Assembly (NCBI RefSeq): GCF_024323335.1
Contig: NC_066579.1
Location: 310,001 to 374,000, forward strand
Origin: Lathyrus oleraceus
Taxonomy: Eukaryota; Streptophyta; Magnoliopsida; Fabales; Fabaceae
DNA length: 64,000 bases
Reading direction: 5' to 3'
The notes beneath the pieces were generated by a model. That model saw only the letters and a list, made by a program, of their open reading frames with translations. It ran no database searches and was not told the origin of the DNA. This document shows, piece by piece, positions 32,856-45,457 of this stretch. The first letter of the stretch is position 1. Each line of letters begins with the position of its first letter. The position numbers were made by a program, and so were the translations under genes.

Positions 32856-33689
32856 TCACTTGGATTTTTGAGTAGTGTTGGAAGAGTTGATCTTCATGTA
32901 AAGTTAGAATGGACGTTACATATGTCTTCACTAACTTGGATTTTTTAGTAGTGTTGGAAGAGTTAGAAGATGTACCGATGTAAAGTGAAAAGTTAAAATT
33001 AAACAAATTAATACATAAATGGTATTTTAAAATATTCTACATACTATGTAGACACATAAAATTCATTATCAATCTTTTTAATAAATATTAGAAAATTTTA
33101 TAATTAGAGATAATCAGAGACGAAGTCAGGAACTAAGTTTGTTTTTTTTAACTTTCATTATTGAAGGTAGTATTTAATACACATGTATAGCTAAATTTAG
33201 AAACCAAATTGAATGATTTAATTTGTACGCACTTGTTTGTGTGATATGGTTTAATAGATCAAAAGAATTCTTGGTCTAAAAATGGAGAAACTATAATACA
33301 AAAAAATGAAGGAACTAGCTTTAATGGTTCAAAGAGATGAAATTGTACTATAAATAATAATTTTTCACGCCAAGATACATTTATTACTCATCTTACTTAC
33401 CGTCTTCCTTTAGAAAACAATAATAGCACATCTCTGTCGATTGACCTTATCTTTCTGCAATGTATGTACAACATATGAAGCAATGTTCTACAAAGTACAT
33501 ACATATACATCACCTCCATGTCCCCGCACCATGTGAGTAAAATTTTCTTGAAGGCAAAATATAAAAAGAAAAGAAATCTTAATTGATTGAAAAATGATCT
33601 TATTTTGTTATCCTATCTGATAAAAGTTAATTTATACTTTTATTTCTAAAATTGAGTTTTTAGTTCGTCTTTTTTATAATAATCCTATT
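32856..33689. other. 79-bp repeat continuation, then AT-rich spacer
   Basis: 32856-32965 resumes the 79-bp tandem repeat interrupted at 20615 (ACTTGGATTTTTGAGTAG, GATCTTCATGTAAAG). The rest has no supported gene. Confidence 0.6.
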
Positions 33690-36600
33690 TTTTTTAAACA
33701 ATTTTTGTAAATGTGAATGTGACGTGACATATTTGAGAATATATACTTAAGTGGAAGATATGTAATAGGTTGACACTGAATAACCCTTACATCGGAATAT
33801 TGTCAAAACATTTTAAGCGTAACATAAAAACAAGGCAGAAAAAGAATTATAAAAAAAAACAAAGGTGCATCTAACCATATATATTTGGTGCTCTAACTGG
33901 AAATATAGCAATTTTTAAATCGAACTTTTCAAATCCAAGATCAAAATATTTTAGAGCTTTTTCAAGAAACAAAATTGAATCTGAAGTTTAGGATAAACTT
34001 GAACTTGCTGAAGTGTTAGAGATAAAAAACTGTATCACATCAATGTCATGTCATCAAAAATAGTGGAAGATGAGAAGTCTCAATGATAAACATGCGGTTA
34101 AAATTTTAATTTTAAAAATGGGGTGTCTAAAAATCCATTTTGATCAAGATATAAGACATAAAATATATTTTAGTCTTCTAATTTTTATATTTTTAACTAT
34201 GTTCACAAACTTCATAGACAACTCATTTTCATCGAATAATATGGATGATCACCCTTTTATGAAGTCTCTTTTTTCATATCATATTTTTTACATTAACAAA
34301 AATTTGAATATGTTATTCACCAAACTCGTCAGCTATTTGACTTGTTATCAATTGTGAATCATTTTTCTCTCAAATCCTTGACTTCTATTTTTGCTGTTAA
34401 ATTCACTCTTATAATAAGGGTTTTATATTCTACTCGGTTACTATTGTTTTTAAACTCTAATTGGAGGATTGTTCGATCAATTTGTCATTTAGTTCTTCTA
34501 GCTCTACTCTGTATCGCTTTCTTTGAGATTTGATGTTCTATCAACCGATAGTAAATGTACTGATAAAAAAGTACAGGTGTGTATGATATCCTTACAATGA
34601 TAGAGGATATTTAGATGTCTTATTAGTTTTATAATAGTTAGAGCTTCCATGCGACGATGAGAAGCTCTGTATGATGGTTTTACGGTGTTTGTGGTGGTAT
34701 GAGAGGTCAACTCACCTGAGGTGAAAGAATTTGTGTATTATCCGATATGTGGTTAAGTTAAGATATGTCCTTCTCTTGTTAGTGGAGAAGTATTTATAAA
34801 GGCTTCTGAGGCCTAATAATTGAATATAGAGTCCCTTATTTCTATATTATTGATGTTCGATGCTTACATGAATAATCTTATCATTATAATCCAACGTCGA
34901 ATTAAGAAAACCGCTATAATCAATGCCTTGTGATATAGCTCACTAATCACTACTCGGAGTTTCCTATCCCTAACCCACTAGCGTAAGTAGGATTAGGTGA
35001 TGCAACAGAGCGTTAATTCACTAGCCACTACTCGGGATTTTCTATCCCTAGTCAACTAGTGTAAGCATGACAATTGCCTTAGGTCCAACACATAGAATAA
35101 TGGTCAGTATTCCCTATGTGCCCAAAATCAGATTAAAATGAGTATCTCACATAAAAAGAATTACGAACAATAAGCAATTGAATAGAATTATAAATCAAAG
35201 TATTCATGCAAAGTCAAATCAACATGTGTCACAATAATATTGAAACAGGTTCATCAAACACAACCTAACCTGGAGAGATTTAGCTACTCATAATTCAAAA
35301 TATAATACCAAAAATAATTAAGAAGAATTGCATTTGAGATTCCTTGAAGAATTGGCCTCAAATGCTCTCAAAATCACCTTTGATGTTGTAAAACTCGTAC
35401 TTGTTATGCCAAATTTCATAACCCTTGAAAAAGTGACAAAATCCCCTTTAAAAAGCCTTTAGAATGGACAAGAACGCGTCAGAAGAGCCCAGAAAAAGGG
35501 GTCATCGCGCGCGTGATGATATGCATCACATGTGTGATGCAGTTGATACATCCTTATCACATGCGCGATGTTGGGCGTGATTATTCCAGTAAATGCACGT
35601 TTTTTCTCCCTTTTTCACCTGATTTTTCATTAAGTCATATGTCTTCACACTTAGCTATTTTTTTCTCATTCTTTGGTCTTTCTTCTTTGTTTTTTTCTCC
35701 TCTTTAACTTGTTTTGATCAGTTTCTTTGACCGAATTAATGCACTGACGGATTGTCGTCACAACCCCAAACTTGAATCGTTGCTTGTCCTCAAGTAACTT
35801 ACTTGCAACTGCACATTTCAATAGAAAACAAGTTGGACAATAACAATTGAGAATCACCATATAATTTTCTCTTTATTTGACCATCATTCTAGCTACCAAC
35901 TTCCATCCGAAAAATTCAGAAAATATCCTCAAAATTTGACGAGTACTCAACCTGTCTCTCATCCTACCTTGACTCACTCAATGAATAAGGTAATCTCTCA
36001 ATCAACTTGCAAAATATTTTATGCTTACATTGATCATGTTCTAATATAATTCATCAAATAAATTAAAACACACACATTTGAGGGATTTTTCGGTTGTATC
36101 TTGACTTATGTTCGGGTAGGATATTTTTGGGAAAGTAGGTTTAACCTTTGGAGTTAGGTGCCTAGTTCTCCTTCTTTAGTCATACCCATTTGTTCCTTCT
36201 TTATGGTACTAGAGATATTTCAATTGTGGTCCTTAATATGCATTCTTTTAATCCGTTTTTTTTAAAGAAGAAGAAGAAGTCTCTTTTTTTTCACTTCTTA
36301 TTTTCTCAAATGTTTTAATTTTTTTACCAATTTACTCTAGTACCTCAACCTCAAACTTAGAACTTTGCTCACTTCCAAGAGAAACCCCAAACTTAATCTT
36401 TTTCATACCACTTAAGAACTACAATTATACCTAACTCCAAAGAGAAGGTGGGAAGATAAGATCTTTCAAGTCATATGACTAAAAATTAAGACTAAGTCAC
36501 CGAAAGAAAGGCTAAGCTCAAAGTGGTTAGTATTGAATATACCTATTACTACAAGGTGACTAAAAAGACTCAAAGTTATAAACAAACAACTACCTCAGTA

Positions 36601-36940
36601 TGTTTTAATCAATCAAGACAAATTTAATCAGAAATTGTTTAAACCAGATAAAACAATAATGTATGGATACACTCAATAAGGAAGAATAGTGAACAATTGA
36701 ATTTATTTGGCTCAGACCTTACTAGTTAAGGTATCTGAAGGTTCAATGCAAATCCTTTGATTCTTTTCTAATCATTTGCCTTCAAGTTGTAAGTTTCTTT
36801 CCTTACAATCAAGTTTCTCTTGGCCCATTTGCTCAATGCTAAAGGTGCAAATTTGTAAGTCTGAAAGAAATAACAACTACAAACTTGTTCATTAAAGACA
36901 ATTCAACTGAATAGTACAATGGGGGGAGAGTACTTATAGT
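33690..36940. other. Non-coding part of mosaic copy 1
   Basis: No gene supported. Contains the ATCGCGCGCGTGATG palindrome zone (35501-35585), a GAAGAAGAAG run (about 36268) and pyrimidine-rich DNA. The minus-strand reading of 35700-36900 looks like retroelement 3' or 5' untranslated DNA. Confidence 0.4.
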
Positions 36941-37860
36941 AGCTATTAATATTCAATAGGTATACATTTGAAAATGAAAAAATAAAATCTTCTAAGAAAT
37001 AAAAACAAACTACATGTCTTTTCATATGTTACTATTATGGAAAAGAGCATGCATATCATTTGTTGTGTTGTTGAATTGTTATTCTGCCTAGTCCATTCTT
37101 CCCGTATATGGCCTCTCCTCCTTACTTGCTCTTGATCTTGGTTGGTGAAGTAATTCTCCATCTCTTCAGGTGTTGCAAAACAGGCTCTTAAGCTCTGAGC
37201 CAACACATGGTCTTCTTACTGACTGTAGAAGTCTTGAAACACATGATCGAATCTCGGAGGTTCAGCATACAAAGTAGGTGAAACTTCTGTTATCCACCAT
37301 GTAACCCCTACTATGTGAGCTTCCATTCTTCTTTGAAACTCTGAAGCATGTTGACCTTGCATTTGTTGTTGTTGTTGCACTTATGGTTTGAAGAATCCTT
37401 CGTCATTTCCCGTTTGATTATCCTCTGGATCATGATTAGCAGTTTTTGCGTGATGCATATGTTCCAGCCTCCTTATAGTTGAAGCGTTGAGGGGTGATTT
37501 TGGATTAATCATCTTATCTTCGGGTTAAATTGGCACACTTGCTCTCTTGCACAATTCATTAATAATACAAAAGTACCCATAAGCTCTTTGTGCAACGTTA
37601 GCCATGTATTTTATATTTTCAGAAATTAAACTCCCCAAATTAATAGGTTCCCACTCAAAAGAGCTAAGAGTCCTAAACACCGCTTCACAATAAATTGTGA
37701 TTGGTTAGACACGGCTTCGAAAGACTGAACAAAAAATGAGGTCCAATCTCTCGGGGTTTGGCGGGATTCAACGATTTTGAGACGTATCCCTAAGCCACAC
37801 TCAACCATCCATTATGCCTCTGGCTTACAAAAAGCTTCTAACATAACTTGGGTCATTTCC
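36941..37860 (-). pseudogene. Putative plant transposon protein relic, copy 1
   Basis: Minus strand, mixed frames: VSNQSQFIVKRCL and FEWEPINLGSLISENIKYMA, then AQRAYGYFCIINELCKRASV, LNASTIRRLEHMHHAKTANH, QQQQQMQGQHASEFQRRMEA and ATPEEMENYFTNQDQEQVRR. This order resembles the 'putative plant transposon protein' domain carried by many plant retroelements; I am not certain of the family. Stops and frameshifts make it dead. Confidence 0.45.
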
Positions 37861-38189
37861 TCGTTTATAACCTTGTGCTCATGTCTATAATTCCTAAGAG
37901 CACATACAAGAGGCAATTGCAAATTAAAAAGAGAATTTATAGCAGAATAAGAATAGTCAATATACTTGCCTCGCACATAAGAGGTGTAAGTTCTTACCTC
38001 GCCAAATGTCGCGTTTGCATAAAATTATAGGCATATGTTTTAATTTACTTCATGAATCAAATTGTTGAAACTTACCCAACGCCTTTGTTGCAAGACTTCC
38101 ACCACTTCTCCAAACCCTTTCAAATTATCACAAGTGAATGCTTTCTCCCTCATAATGTGGTAATCCACTAATTTGAGATATTTTCAATA

Positions 38190-39830
38190 TGAGCCTTAGA
38201 GAGAAATTGGAGATTGGGGAAGGTAAGAGCGTTTGGAGTAGGGGCAGCTCTTGAGGATGAAGTGGTTAAAGTGTTCAATCTTGATTGCTTTAGTCAAATG
38301 GATAAAGTGTTTGGTCTTAATTGATTTGGTCAACACATCTACAAGGTGCTTCTGAATGCTACAGTGAACAACTTCAAGCACTACATTCTCAACCTGATTA
38401 TGCAAAAAATGGAACTTTGTGTCAATGTGCTTGCTCCTTCCATGCAACATTAAATTCTTAGCAAGGCGTATAGTTGATTTGTTGTCAATCATCAACTTCA
38501 CATGCTTGCTCACCTTAATCATCAGATCTTGTTATAAGTTTATAATCCAAATAGATTGACAAGTAGACCAAGCACATGCAATGTACTCAACTTCACAGGT
38601 TGACACGACAACCATTGGTTGCTTCTTGGATCACCAAGAAACGGGACATCCCAGATACTTGAAGAAATATACATATGTACTTCTTCTATTAACTTTGTCT
38701 CCATATCAGTCAGAGTCTGAATAGTATATCAGCTCTGAATCAGATTTAGCACCAGAAGGGAATAAAACTCCATACTTCAGAGTCCCCTTAATATAGCTCA
38801 GTATCCTGACAGCAGCTTGCTAACGTGACCACTTTGACTTGTTCATAAACCTACTCAACATTCCAACTGCATAGCAGATGTCAGGTCTTATGCTACATAG
38901 ATATCTCAATAAGCCCACCAACTATTTAAAAGTTGTAGCATCTATATCATCTTCAACATCAGAATCCAGCTTGTGATTTGTTTCAGCATGTGTCATTTAA
39001 GACTTCTAATTTATTAGCTCAAATCTTTTAAGAAGCTCAAGTTCATACTTCAGCTGATGCAAAATTATACCCTTATCATAGTACATAATCTTCATCCCTA
39101 AAAAATATATCATATTTCCTAGATCAGTCATCTCAAACTCATTCATCAGCACCTTTTTGAACTTAACTATCTCATATGAACAGGGCCTTGTTAGCAATAT
39201 GTCATCAACATAAAGACACACCAGAATTATATTTCTATCAAATTTATGTTGAACATAAACATCATACTCCTTCTCACATTTTTTGAATCCGTGAAGCTTG
39301 AAAAACGAACCAATTTTAAGATTCCAAGCTCTAAGAGCTTGTTTCAGTCCTTACAAAGCTTTATGCACCTTGTACATCATCCCTTCCTGATTATTTTTCC
39401 TAAATCCATGAGGTTGTGACACATTAGCTTCCTCTCGTAAAGGGCCATTCATAAATGCATATTTTACTTCTAAATGCATCAGAGGCCAATTTCTATTAGC
39501 AACTATATAAGTCATCAATTTGATTTTTTTCATGTCGAGCTACATCTGTAAACACCTCAAAGTAATATAATCCAGATTTATGTAGAAATCCTCTAGCTAC
39601 TAACATTGTTTTGTGTTTGTCAATTGATCCATCTGAATTTAGTTTCAACTTGGAAATCCATCTCACACTGATTGCTTTCTTTTTCTTTGGAAGCTCAGTC
39701 AACTCCCAAGTCTTATTTCTTTCTATAACATCAAGTTCTTCTTTCATGGCCTTCAGCCACACTGGTGAGATGGGTTTACAAGTTGAAACTAAAGTCAGAT
39801 GTCCGCTTTCCCTTTGATATAGCATTAGGA
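38190..39830 (-). pseudogene. Copia reverse transcriptase / RNase H relic, copy 1
   Basis: Minus strand: WLKAMKEELDVIERNKTWEL at about 39770 down through VARGFLHKSGLYY, HLEVKYAFMNG, YKVHKAL, MCLYVDDILLTRPCSYEIVK, FEMTDLGNMIYFLGMKI (about 39110), then RNase H MIDNKSTIRLAKN and GRSKHIDTKFHFLHNQV (about 38400-38490). Several frameshifts and stops. It starts abruptly within the integrase-RT linker, directly beside gypsy gag sequence. Confidence 0.85.
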
Positions 39831-39839
39831 ATGTTTCAT

Positions 39840-40122
39840 GACTTCTTACATGCTAATTGTCTTTGCTTGTAGATTCGTTGAAATGTCTAGCCTTGAGCTC
39901 GTTCTTGAACGCCTCTACGAGCATCTCCTCTTGTTTTAGATTGACGACTCGTATGGTGGCTTGAACCGAGCGAGATATTCTTTGAGGGCTTTTTAGCGAA
40001 CTTGAGAGAAAAGTAAACTTATCGTAATCACCTTTTAGTTTTTGCTTCCTAAAACCTAGTGAACCATTTTTTTTCAAAATGTTAGTGTATCTCATAATAT
40101 AATACCGAGATAAATTCATGTA
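39840..40122 (-). pseudogene. Ty3/gypsy gag fragment, copy 1
   Basis: Reads ...ATIRVVNLKQEEMLVEAFKNELKARHFNES, a Retrotrans_gag phrase (compare ESLRxYxARFNxA-type gags). It ends abruptly and continues into copia RT sequence in the same strand, forming a gag/copia chimera shared with copy 2 (62938-63200). Confidence 0.65.
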
Positions 40123-40429
40123 CTACCAAAGTGAAATATCCTTTGGAGTGTCTAATAAGAGTTTACAGTTTTGTGGCTCTGTTTCTTCGATTATGGTCAT
40201 CTTTGTGTTGATTACGGTCAAGTGTTTTGGGGGTCCCTTTTTTCAACGAAGATCTCCAAGTGAAGAGGCTTAAAGTTCTCTTAAACAAGAGTTCCTAAAT
40301 TTCTTGACATATAGGCTAAAGGTCCAATAAATCTCCATCCTCTTTGGTGATCCACTCGTCTCAAATTTCATTAACTTGGTATTTAAGGCCTCGTTTTGAA
40401 AACTCAATTCGTCTATAATAATCGCATTT
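40123..40429. other. Junction between the two mosaic copies
   Basis: Sequence not shared between the copies. No gene seen; the minus strand may continue the gypsy leader or gag, with stops. Confidence 0.3.
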
Positions 40430-43400
40430 TTTTCATACAATTTTTGTAAATGTGACTGTGACGTGACACATTTGAGAATATATATTTAAGTGGAAGATGT
40501 GTGTTAGGTTGATATTGAATAACCCTTACACCATAATATTTTCAAAACATTTTAATTGTGACATAAAAACAAGGTAGAAAAAGAATTATTAAAAAAAAGT
40601 GCATCTAACCATAGATATATACATATATTTGGTGTTGTTGTGAGTTTTTGTGTCATCCTAGCATTTCTCTAGTAATTTTGTAAATCGATATTTCAGAGTT
40701 TTTTCAATAAAAAAATCAAAGATGAAGTTTAGGGTAAACTTGAACTCGATGAAGCGTTAGAGATAAGAAAATTGTACCACATCAATATCATATCATTAAT
40801 TAGGTCATGTCATCAAAAATAGTGGAAGATCAGAAGTCCCCGTGATAAATAGGGGGTTAAATTTTTTATTTTAAAAATGGGGTGTTTAAAAATCCATTTT
40901 GATCAAGATATAAGGACATAAAATATACTTTAGTCTTCTACTTTTCTATATTTTTAACTATGTTATTAGTATGAAATGTTCACAAACTTCGTAGACAAGT
41001 AATTTTCATCAAATAATATGGATGATCACTCTTTTATGAAGTCTCTTTTTTCTTATTATATTTTTTACATTAACAAAAATTTGAATATGTTATTCTCCAA
41101 ACTCATTGGACTTGACTTGTTACCAATGTGAGTCATTTTTCTCTCAAATCCTTGGCTTCTACATTTGCTGTTAAATTCATTCTTATAATAAGGGTTTTGT
41201 ATTCTACTCGGTTACTATTGGCTTTAAACTCTAATTAGAGGATTGTTCGATCAATTTTCCATTTAGTTCTTCTAGATCTACTCTCGTTTCGCTTTCTTTG
41301 AGATTTGATGTTCTATCAATCGATAGTAAATATATTGATCAAAAAGTGTTGATGTGTATGGTATCCTTACAATGATAGGAGATACTCAAATGTCTAGTTT
41401 TATAATAGTTAAAACTTCCTTACGACGACGAGAAGCTCTGTATGGTGGTTTTACGGTGTTTGTGGTGGTATGAGAAGCCAGCTCACATGAGGTGAAAGAC
41501 TTTGTATATTATCCGATATGTGGTTAAATTAAGATATGCCATTCTCTTGTTAGTGGAGAAGTATTTATAGAGGCTTGTGAGGCCAGAGAATTGAGAAACC
41601 CTGAGAGGTGGTAATTGTTCCCTTTTGACTAAGGGAAGTTGTTAACTATCTCTTTTTCAAGAATTCTTGGCATGACTCGGTCTGCATAGCTGATGGAGGG
41701 ATATTGGGATTGTGCATGTGTCTCAATAGGAGACAAGCCCCTTTATGACTTCTCAGCAAGTGTACTGATAATGTCGCAGTAATAAAATATTGAATCCACA
41801 AGGACTGCTTTTTAACAAGACAAAATGTGTGCAATGCGTGGAAAATAGTAAATTGGGGGGGGGGGGGGGGAGGGTTAGGTTTGAAAGTGAAAATAAGATA
41901 AAGTGTTCAGACAGAATTACAAAGGCGACCAAGTTGTGTATATAATCTCACAATTCTCTATTATTGATGTTCGATGCCTTACATGAATAATCTTATCACT
42001 ATAATCCAATGTCAAATTAACAAAACCGATATAATCAATGCCTTACGATATAGCTCACTAATCACTACTCGGAGTTTCCTATCCCTAGTCCACTAGCGTA
42101 AGCAGGATTATGCGATGCAACAGAGCATTAATTCACTAGCCACTACTCAGGGTTTTCTATCCATAGTCAACCAGCGTAAGCTTGATAATTACCCTAGGTC
42201 CAACATGTAGAATAATGGTCAGTATTCCCTATTTGCCCAAAATCATATTAAAAGAGTATCTCATATAAAAATCATTACGAACAAGAAGCAATTGAATAGA
42301 ATTATAGACCAAAGTATTCGTGCAAATTCAAATAACATGTGTCACAACAATATTGAAACAGGTTCATCAAACACAACCTAACCTAGAGAGTTTTAGCTAC
42401 TCATAATTCAAAATACAATACCAAAAACAATTAAGAAGAATTGCATATGAGATTTCTTGAAGGATTGGCCTCCAATGGTTTCAAAATGCTCTCAAAATAA
42501 CCTCTAATGTTGTACAACTCGTATTTGCTATGCCAAATTTCGTAACCCTTGAAAAAGTGATAAAATCCCCTTTAAAAAGCCTTTAGAATGGACAAGAATG
42601 CGTCAGAAAAACCCAGAAAAAGGGGTCACCGCGCGCGTGATGATATGTAACACGTGCGTGATGCATCTGATATCTCCATATCACGCGCGTGATGCTGCGC
42701 GTGATTATTCTAGTAGTTGCACGCTTTTACTCCCTTTTCACCTGATTTTTCATTAAGTCCTATTTCTTCACACTTAGCTATTTTTTCCTCATTCTTTGGT
42801 CTTTCTTCTTCATTTTTTCTCCTCTTTAACTTGTTTTGATCCATTTCTTCAATCGAGTTAATGCACTGACAGACTGTTATCACAACCGTAAACTTGAATC
42901 GTTGTGTGTCCTCAAGTAACTTGCTTACAGCTGCACATTTCAATAGAAAACAAGTTGCACAATAACAATTGAAAATCACCATATAATTTTTTCTTTACTT
43001 AACCATCATTCTAGCTACCAACTTCCATTCGGAAAATTCGGAAAATATCCTCAAACTTTGACGAGTACTCAACTTGTCTCTCATCTCACCTTGACTCACT
43101 CAATCGATAAGGTAATCTCTCAATCAACTTACAAAATAGTTTATGCTTAGATTTATCATGTTCTAATATAATTCATCAAAGAAATCAAAACACACACATT
43201 TGAGGGATCTTTCGGTTGTATCTTGGCTTATGTTCGGGTAGGATATTTTTGGGAAAGTAGGTTTAAATCTTTGGAGTTAGGTACCTAGTTCTCCTTCTTT
43301 TATCATACCCATTTGTTCCTTCTTTATGGTACTAGAGATATTTCAATTGTGGTCCTTACTATGCATTCTTTTAATCCGTTTTTTTAAGAAGAAGAAGAAG

Positions 43401-44100
43401 AAGAAGTCTCTTTTTTTCACTTCTTATTTTTTCAAATTTTCAAATTTTCAAAATTTTGACAAATTTTCTCTGGTACCCCAACCCCAAACTTAGAACTTTG
43501 CTCACTTCCAAGAGCAACCCTAAACTTAATCTTTTTCATACCACTTAAGAACTACAATTCTACCTAACTCCAAAGAGAGGGTGGAAAGATAAAATCTTTC
43601 AAGTCATATGGCTAAAAATTAAGGCTAAGTCACCGAAAGAAAGGCTGAGCTCAAAGTGATTAGTAACGAATATACCTATTACTACAGGGTGGCTAAAAAG
43701 GCTCAAAGTTATAAACAAACAACTCCCTCAATGTGTGTTAATCAATCAAGACAAATTTAATCAGAAATAGTTTAAACTAGATAAAACAATAATGCATGGA
43801 TACACTCAATAAGAAAGAATAGTGAACAATTTAATTTATTTGGCTCAAATCTTACTAGCTGAGGCATCTGAAGGTTGAGTGCAAATCCTTTGATTCTTTT
43901 CTCATCATTTTCCTTCAAGTTGTAAGTTTTTTTCCTGACGATCAAGTTTCTCTTGGTCCATTTGTTTAATGTTAAAGGTGCAAATTTGTAAATCTGAAAG
44001 AAACAGTAGCTACAAACTTATTCATTAAAGACAATTCAAATGAATAGTGCAATAGGGGAAGAGTACTTATAGCGGCTATTACTCTTCAATAGGTATACAT
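40430..44100. other. Non-coding part of mosaic copy 2
   Basis: No gene supported. The GCGCGCGTGATGATATG palindrome zone lies at 42630-42712 and a (GAA)n run at about 43387-43405. Confidence 0.4.
41855..41870. repeat. G16 homopolymer
   Basis: Sixteen consecutive G followed by AGGG, lying in the segment absent from copy 1. Confidence 0.9.
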
Positions 44101-45010
44101 TTGAAAATGAAAAAATAGAACCTTCTAAGAAATAAAAATAAACTACATGTATTTTGATATGTTATTATTGTGGAAAAGAGCATACATATCATTCGTTGTG
44201 TTGTTGAAGTCGTTATTCTGCCTAGTCCATTCTGCCCGGATATGGTATTTCCTCCTTACTTGCTCTTGATCTTGGTTTGTGAAGTAATTCTCAATTTCTT
44301 CAGGTGTTGCAAACCGTATTTTTAAGCTTTAAGCTGGCATATGGTCTTCGTGCTGACTATAGAAGTCTCATAATACATGATCAAATCTCGAAGGTTCAAC
44401 ATACAAAGCAGGTGAAACTTCTATATCCACCATGTAACCCCATTGCGTAAGCTTCCATTCTTCTTTGTAACTCTGAAGCCTGTTGACCTTGCATTTGTTG
44501 TTGTTTTTGCACTTATGGTTGGAAGAATCCTTCTTCATTTCCCGCTTGATTATCCTCTGGATTATGATGAGCATTTTCTGTGTGATGCATATGTTTCAGC
44601 CTCCTTATAGCTGAAGAGTTTATGGGTGCTTTTGGATTAACCATTTTATCTTCGGATTAAACTGGCACACCTGCTCTCCTGCACAGTTCATTAATAATAC
44701 AAAAGTTTCCACGAGCTCTTTGTGTAGCGTTAGCCATGTATTTTATATTTTCAGAAATTAAACTCCTCAAATCAATAGGTTCCCTCCTCAAAAGAGTTAA
44801 GAGTCCTAATCACCGTTGCACAATAAATTGTGATTGGTTAGACGCGGATTCTAAAGACTGAACAAAAAATGAGGCCCAAGCCCTCGGGATTTGGTGTAAT
44901 TCAGCGGTTTTAAGACGTAGCCCTAAGCCACGCCTAACCACCCATTCTGCCCCTGGCTTACAAAAAGCTTCTAACATAACGGGTCATTTCCTCATTTATA
45001 ACCTTGTGCT
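44100..45010 (-). pseudogene. Putative plant transposon protein relic, copy 2
   Basis: Homologue of 36941-37860, with the same phrases on the minus strand in changed frames (for example NHDPE-like coding at about 44560 and EFQRRMEA-like at about 44460). Multiple stops. Family assignment as uncertain as for copy 1. Confidence 0.4.
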
Positions 45011-45344
45011 CATATCTATAGTTCCTAACAGCACATACATGAGGAGGTTGCAAATTAAAAAGAGAATTTATAGCAAAATGAGAATAGTCAATATACTTAC
45101 CTTGCACATAAGAGGTGTAAGTGCTTACCTCACCAAATGTCGTGTTTGCATAAAATTATAGGCCTGTGTTTTTATTTGCTTCACGAATCAAATTGTTGAA
45201 ACTTACCCAACGCCTTTGTTGCAGAACTTCCACCACTTCTCCAAACCCTTGCAAATCATCACAAGCGAATGCTTTCTCCCTCACAATATGGTAATCCACT
45301 AATTTGAGATATTTTCAGCATGAGCCTCAAAGAGAAATTTGAGA

Positions 45345-45457
45345 TTAGGGAAGGTAAGAGTGTTTGGAGTAGGGGCAACTCTTGAGGATGAAGTGGTTAA
45401 AGTGTTCGGTCTTGATTGCTTTGATCAGCACATCTGGGAGTTGCTTCTGAATGTTAT
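45345..45457 (-). pseudogene. Copia RNase H C-terminal end, copy 2, split by the Ogre-like element
   Basis: Minus strand QKQLPDVLIKAIKTEHFNHF, matching QKHLVDVLTKSIKTKHF of copy 1. The upstream part of the same RNase H is at 61502 onward, on the other side of the 16-kb insertion. Confidence 0.75.
45453..45457. repeat. Target-site duplication GTTAT, left
   Basis: GTTAT directly before the LTR end TGTCATAC; the same five bases follow the other LTR at 61502-61506. Confidence 0.92.

Larger units (their letters stand above)
33690..40122 (-). repeat. Mosaic retroelement segment, copy 1
   Basis: Collinear with 40430-45457 plus 61502-63229. Shared markers in order: GACGTGACATATTTGAG (33721/40458), CACTACTCGGAGTTTCC (34951/42066), a CGCGCGTGATGATATG palindrome zone (35506/42634), TTTTCGGTTGTATCTTG (36087/43208), AATTGTTGAAACTTACCCA (38058/45188), and the copia/gag pieces to TTCATGTAC (40122/63229). 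Similarity looks around 90% by eye. It contains three kinds of retroelement remnants, listed separately. Spacing of about 6.7-7.1 kb between copies indicates an old tandem duplication or two copies of one mosaic element. Confidence 0.75.
40430..45457 (-). repeat. Mosaic retroelement segment, copy 2, left part
   Basis: Second copy of 33690-38390. It holds about 350 extra bases at 41590-41950 that copy 1 lacks, including AGCAAGTGTACTGATAATG and a 16-base G run. It is cut at GTTAT (45453-45457) by the 16-kb element and resumes at 61502. Confidence 0.75.

Noticed and set aside
34070..34533. Plus-strand ORFs of 95 and 63 codons
   Set aside because: AT-rich, Phe/Ile/Leu-biased, not preserved in the second mosaic copy at 40850-41280.
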